Assembly: GCA_949316235.1 (NCBI GenBank) | Contig: OX438748.1 | Location: 23,748,575 to 23,812,574 of the forward strand | Direction of reading: 5' to 3' | DNA length: 64,000 nt | Source of the DNA: Oegoconia quadripuncta | Taxonomy: Eukaryota; Arthropoda; Insecta; Lepidoptera; Autostichidae | Shown here: piece by piece, positions 61,946 through 64,000 of the stretch | Numbering within the stretch: position 1 is the first letter of the stretch | How the letters are laid out: each line of letters starts with the position of its first letter | Translations under genes and position numbers: made by a program | The notes under the pieces: generated by a model | What the model saw: the letters and a program-made list of their open reading frames with translations, nothing else | The model's database searches: none | What the model was told of the DNA's origin: nothing

Positions 61946-62205
61946 TTACGACCTGTTTGGTGTAGTGGTTAGAAATGCCGAGTGCTAAACCAAATGGTCG
62001 CAGGTTCAAATTCCGTTAACGGCATATGTTTGTATGTAGAATACAGTCATGTGACCCGCGTTGTAGATGTTTTTCATTTATAAATGTATTTATTTCCAAA
62101 ATAAAATGTATATTTGTAATATATCAACTATCTGGTATCCATAATACAGGTCTAGTTGGAACTAAATGGCGTTGTGTATATATGTCCATGGATATTTATT
62201 TATTT
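61946..62205 (+). mobile_element. tRNA-derived SINE, family A
   Basis: Head TTACGACCTGTTTGGTGTAG, mutated B box (AGGTTCAAATTCCG), body GTTGTAGATGTTTTTCATTT and tail AAATGGCGTTGTG. Confidence 0.9.
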
Positions 62206-62214
62206 TTATTTATT

Positions 62215-62420
62215 TATTCTAGAAGCAAAGTCAAAGATTTTTATTTTTATTTGTATTTTGTAGTGTACACAGGGTACGTTTCAAATAGTCAGATCTTACA
62301 TTTTTGAAGCTACTGCTTGTTTAAAAGGGAATTTTCTCCTGAGCAAAACAAGCAAGAAACTCGAGGGGTTGCTCTTTTAAAAACAGGATTTATATTACAA
62401 AAGGGTTTTATATTTTTTTT
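62215..62420 (-). mobile_element. Jockey-like LINE 3' UTR
   Basis: AGCAAAGTCAAAGATTTTTA, TAGTGTACACAGGGTACG, GAAGCTACTGCTTGTTTAAA and AACAAGCAAGAAACTCGAGG: reverse of the 15560-15720 type tail. Confidence 0.85.
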
Positions 62421-62429
62421 TATATAAGT

Positions 62430-62582
62430 AATTATGATGCGCGCGGAGGAACACCGGGGGGTTTTTAGTGGGTAGGACCGCTCCCGTCTGGAACTGAGAG
62501 TCCCACATATCCTCGCCGATGACCCCCGTTAGCGGCGGGTCGAAAGCGTAAAGGTGTTTTCAACCCGTCAAAAAAAAAAAAA
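62430..62582 (+). mobile_element. Probable LINE 3' end, GC-rich with A-tail
   Basis: CGCGCGGAGGAACACCGGGG, ACCGCTCCCGTCTGGAACTG, CCCCCGTTAGCGGCGGGTCG and an A13 run at 62569-62581. It is out of composition with its surroundings and ends in poly(A). The family is not determined. Confidence 0.45.
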
Positions 62583-62929
62583 TGTTAGGTTATATTGTTA
62601 GGTCGGCCTTACCGATAGTCGGGTTTTTATAACTTCTTCTTTAAGTTTTTATTGAATATCGGTATTTTTTCCTTTCCTCACAAATAAATCGTATTTATCT
62701 TATCATTCAAACAGGAATACCACAATGCACGCGCAGTGCAAATGTTTAAATAAAAATAACAATCCATGTCTGCCACAAAGCTTTTTCGCAATCCAACTCA
62801 ATGGGCCATGAAATTGGCCGAATTTTAGTTAAATCGAGACCAAAAATTAACGACAAACATACTGTTATAATGGAAGTTTTACATTTTGCGGTATACCTGC
62901 TGCTAGTATATGTATAAATAAATAATGGT
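62583..62929. other. Unassigned stretch
   Basis: AT-rich; no gene or placed repeat. Confidence 0.5.
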
Positions 62930-63190
62930 TACTGGTTCGAATCCCGCTAAGTGTAAATATTGGTGAGATGAATGCCAATATTTATTCCCGGGTCATGGAT
63001 GTTTATATAAATATTTGTGTATGTTTATCCGTTATCACGTATCCATAGTACAAGTTTGGCTTAGTTCGGGACTAAATGATTGGTATAAGTATCCGAAATA
63101 TTTATTTATTAATTAAATATTTCGGACACTTAGGCACATAATTTTGTCCCAAACCAATCAAAGCTTGTACTATGGATACATAAATATTTT
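62930..63190. mobile_element. Tail-to-tail pair of SINE A' copies
   Basis: 62930-63118 on the plus strand (GGTTCGAATCCCGCTAAG, CCCGGGTCATGGATGTTTAT, ATCCATAGTACAAG, AAGTATCCGAAATATTTA). 63105-63190 is the inverted 3' part (AAATATTTCGGACACTTAGG, AGCTTGTACTATGGATAC). The junction is AT-rich (TTATTTATTAATTAAAT). Confidence 0.8.
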
Positions 63191-63559
63191 ATTTTACTAT
63201 ACTTTATTAAAAAAACCTACATCTTTATAAAAAAAACCATTATGAACAAAGATAGATAAATTTGTACATCAACCAATTATAGATTTCCATATAAACCCCT
63301 CGAATTTGGGCTCATATGATTCGTTTTGACGAGCCAGGAGGTGGTTGGTGGAACTCTTGCGTGTTTTTTAATTTTAAACCACATATTTTATGTTGATTTT
63401 ATTAACAGTCGGGTAATTTGTTTTAACACGTTGACGGACACTGAACGCCTATAGACGTACGAAATAACAATAAAACTTCTATTGTGTCTGGTTCAGAGTC
63501 CGTGAACGAGGTTTCGAGGTTTTCGAGGAACGAGATTTCGAAAGACATACCTATAAGCG
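63191..63559. other. Unassigned stretch
   Basis: 63500-63545 repeats CGAGGTTTCGAGGTTTTCGA-type words. No gene. Confidence 0.45.
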
Positions 63560-63690
63560 AAGGCCATTTGTGCGACGCCAGACAATCAAAGTGTCATATA
63601 AACGAAACGCCATTTAGCCGATGGGCCATTTAATCGAAAAGACAAATATGCGAAAGCCATAAGATCGAATGGTCGAAAGCCATAAGAAAT
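63560..63690. repeat. Degenerate ~16 bp word array
   Basis: Successive units such as CGAAACGCCATTTAGC, CGATGGGCCATTTAAT, CGAAAAGACAAATATG and CGAAAGCCATAAGAT. The style is that of the ends of M1 and M2, but only one arm is present. Confidence 0.6.
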
Positions 63691-64000
63691 AATATATTCA
63701 TTAAAAAAACTAGCCCTAAAAATTTTGTTACCGAGTAAAAAAATTAAATATAAATGCAAGTGAAAATACAAATTAACAGACTTACCTACTTCATTTCGAT
63801 TATACCTTATTTAATCAATGAGAAAAAATAGGCAACGTTCATATGGAAGACGCTAAAGGGGGTGGCGGGGTACAGGGCGGAACCAATCACAGCAAGTCGC
63901 GGCGGCACCGCCGGGGCAAGCGCTGCCGGGGCTTGCGCCGCCGGCGCGCGACGGCGGCGAGCGGCTTGTGGTCGCCTGTCGGCGTCTTCAAAGATACCGC
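63691..64000 (-). repeat. GC-rich dispersed repeat F, copy 2 (cut by window end)
   Basis: The minus strand matches 36845-36982 and 37244-37480 without the insertion: CCGCGACTTGCTGTGATTGG joins directly to TTCCGCCCTGTACC. 63885-63960 has CGCCGCCGG words and is among the most GC-rich DNA of the window. Confidence 0.85.

Overview
This window looks like repeat-dense, AT-rich intergenic or intronic DNA from an insect, most likely a butterfly or moth (Lepidoptera). The evidence is the make-up of the repeats: three tRNA-derived SINE families, 5'-truncated Jockey/CR1-like and RTE-like LINE tails, short Helitron-like elements with TC...CTAG ends, and many short inverted-repeat elements. I found no gene with convincing exon structure and no functional tRNA, rRNA or CRISPR array. 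The longest open frame is the reverse transcriptase of one LINE (1430-3190, minus strand). Clade names for LINEs and SINEs come from protein motifs and structure, not from database searches.

Layout. 1-7 kb: a dispersed ~1 kb repeat (221-1079; second copy 5721-6832), with a LINE carrying an uninterrupted RT frame inserted at its end and a ~155 bp near-duplicate on the far side of the LINE. 7-16 kb: SINEs, LINE tails, a 280 bp CA-type microsatellite and an 11 bp minisatellite. 16.5-28 kb: Helitron-like and LINE debris holding two short elements with 9 bp target duplications (16684-17335 and 26977-27777). 28-38 kb: nested LINEs, an interrupted LINE, RTE remnants and a GC-rich dispersed repeat. 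39-40.5 kb: two abutting long-arm foldback elements, next to a fragment that reads like an OTU-type cysteine protease. 41-48.5 kb: a tandem duplication, a precise Helitron-like element, a LINE interrupted by a SINE and by an inverted-repeat element, and a third 9 bp-TSD element (47965-48422). 49.2-53.2 kb: a nearly perfect inverted repeat with two 1966 bp arms and a 71 bp spacer. 53-64 kb: more SINE/LINE remnants, a compound MITE, tandem duplications and a second copy of the GC-rich repeat at the window edge.

Main results. (1) The 4 kb inverted repeat at 49178-53180: each arm has a 48 bp minisatellite, well-formed splice-site motifs and an AATAAA; one arm runs into a homopolymer exactly where a poly(A) tail would start. 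(2) A group of three non-autonomous elements, each with inverted ends, a 9 bp TSD, ends built from degenerate ~14-16 bp words, and a related GC-rich core; their 9 bp TSDs resemble those of Mutator-like elements. (3) A possible long duplication flanking the LINE at 1080-3262. Most other features are layers of retroposon insertion, several of which can be ordered in time because they interrupt one another.
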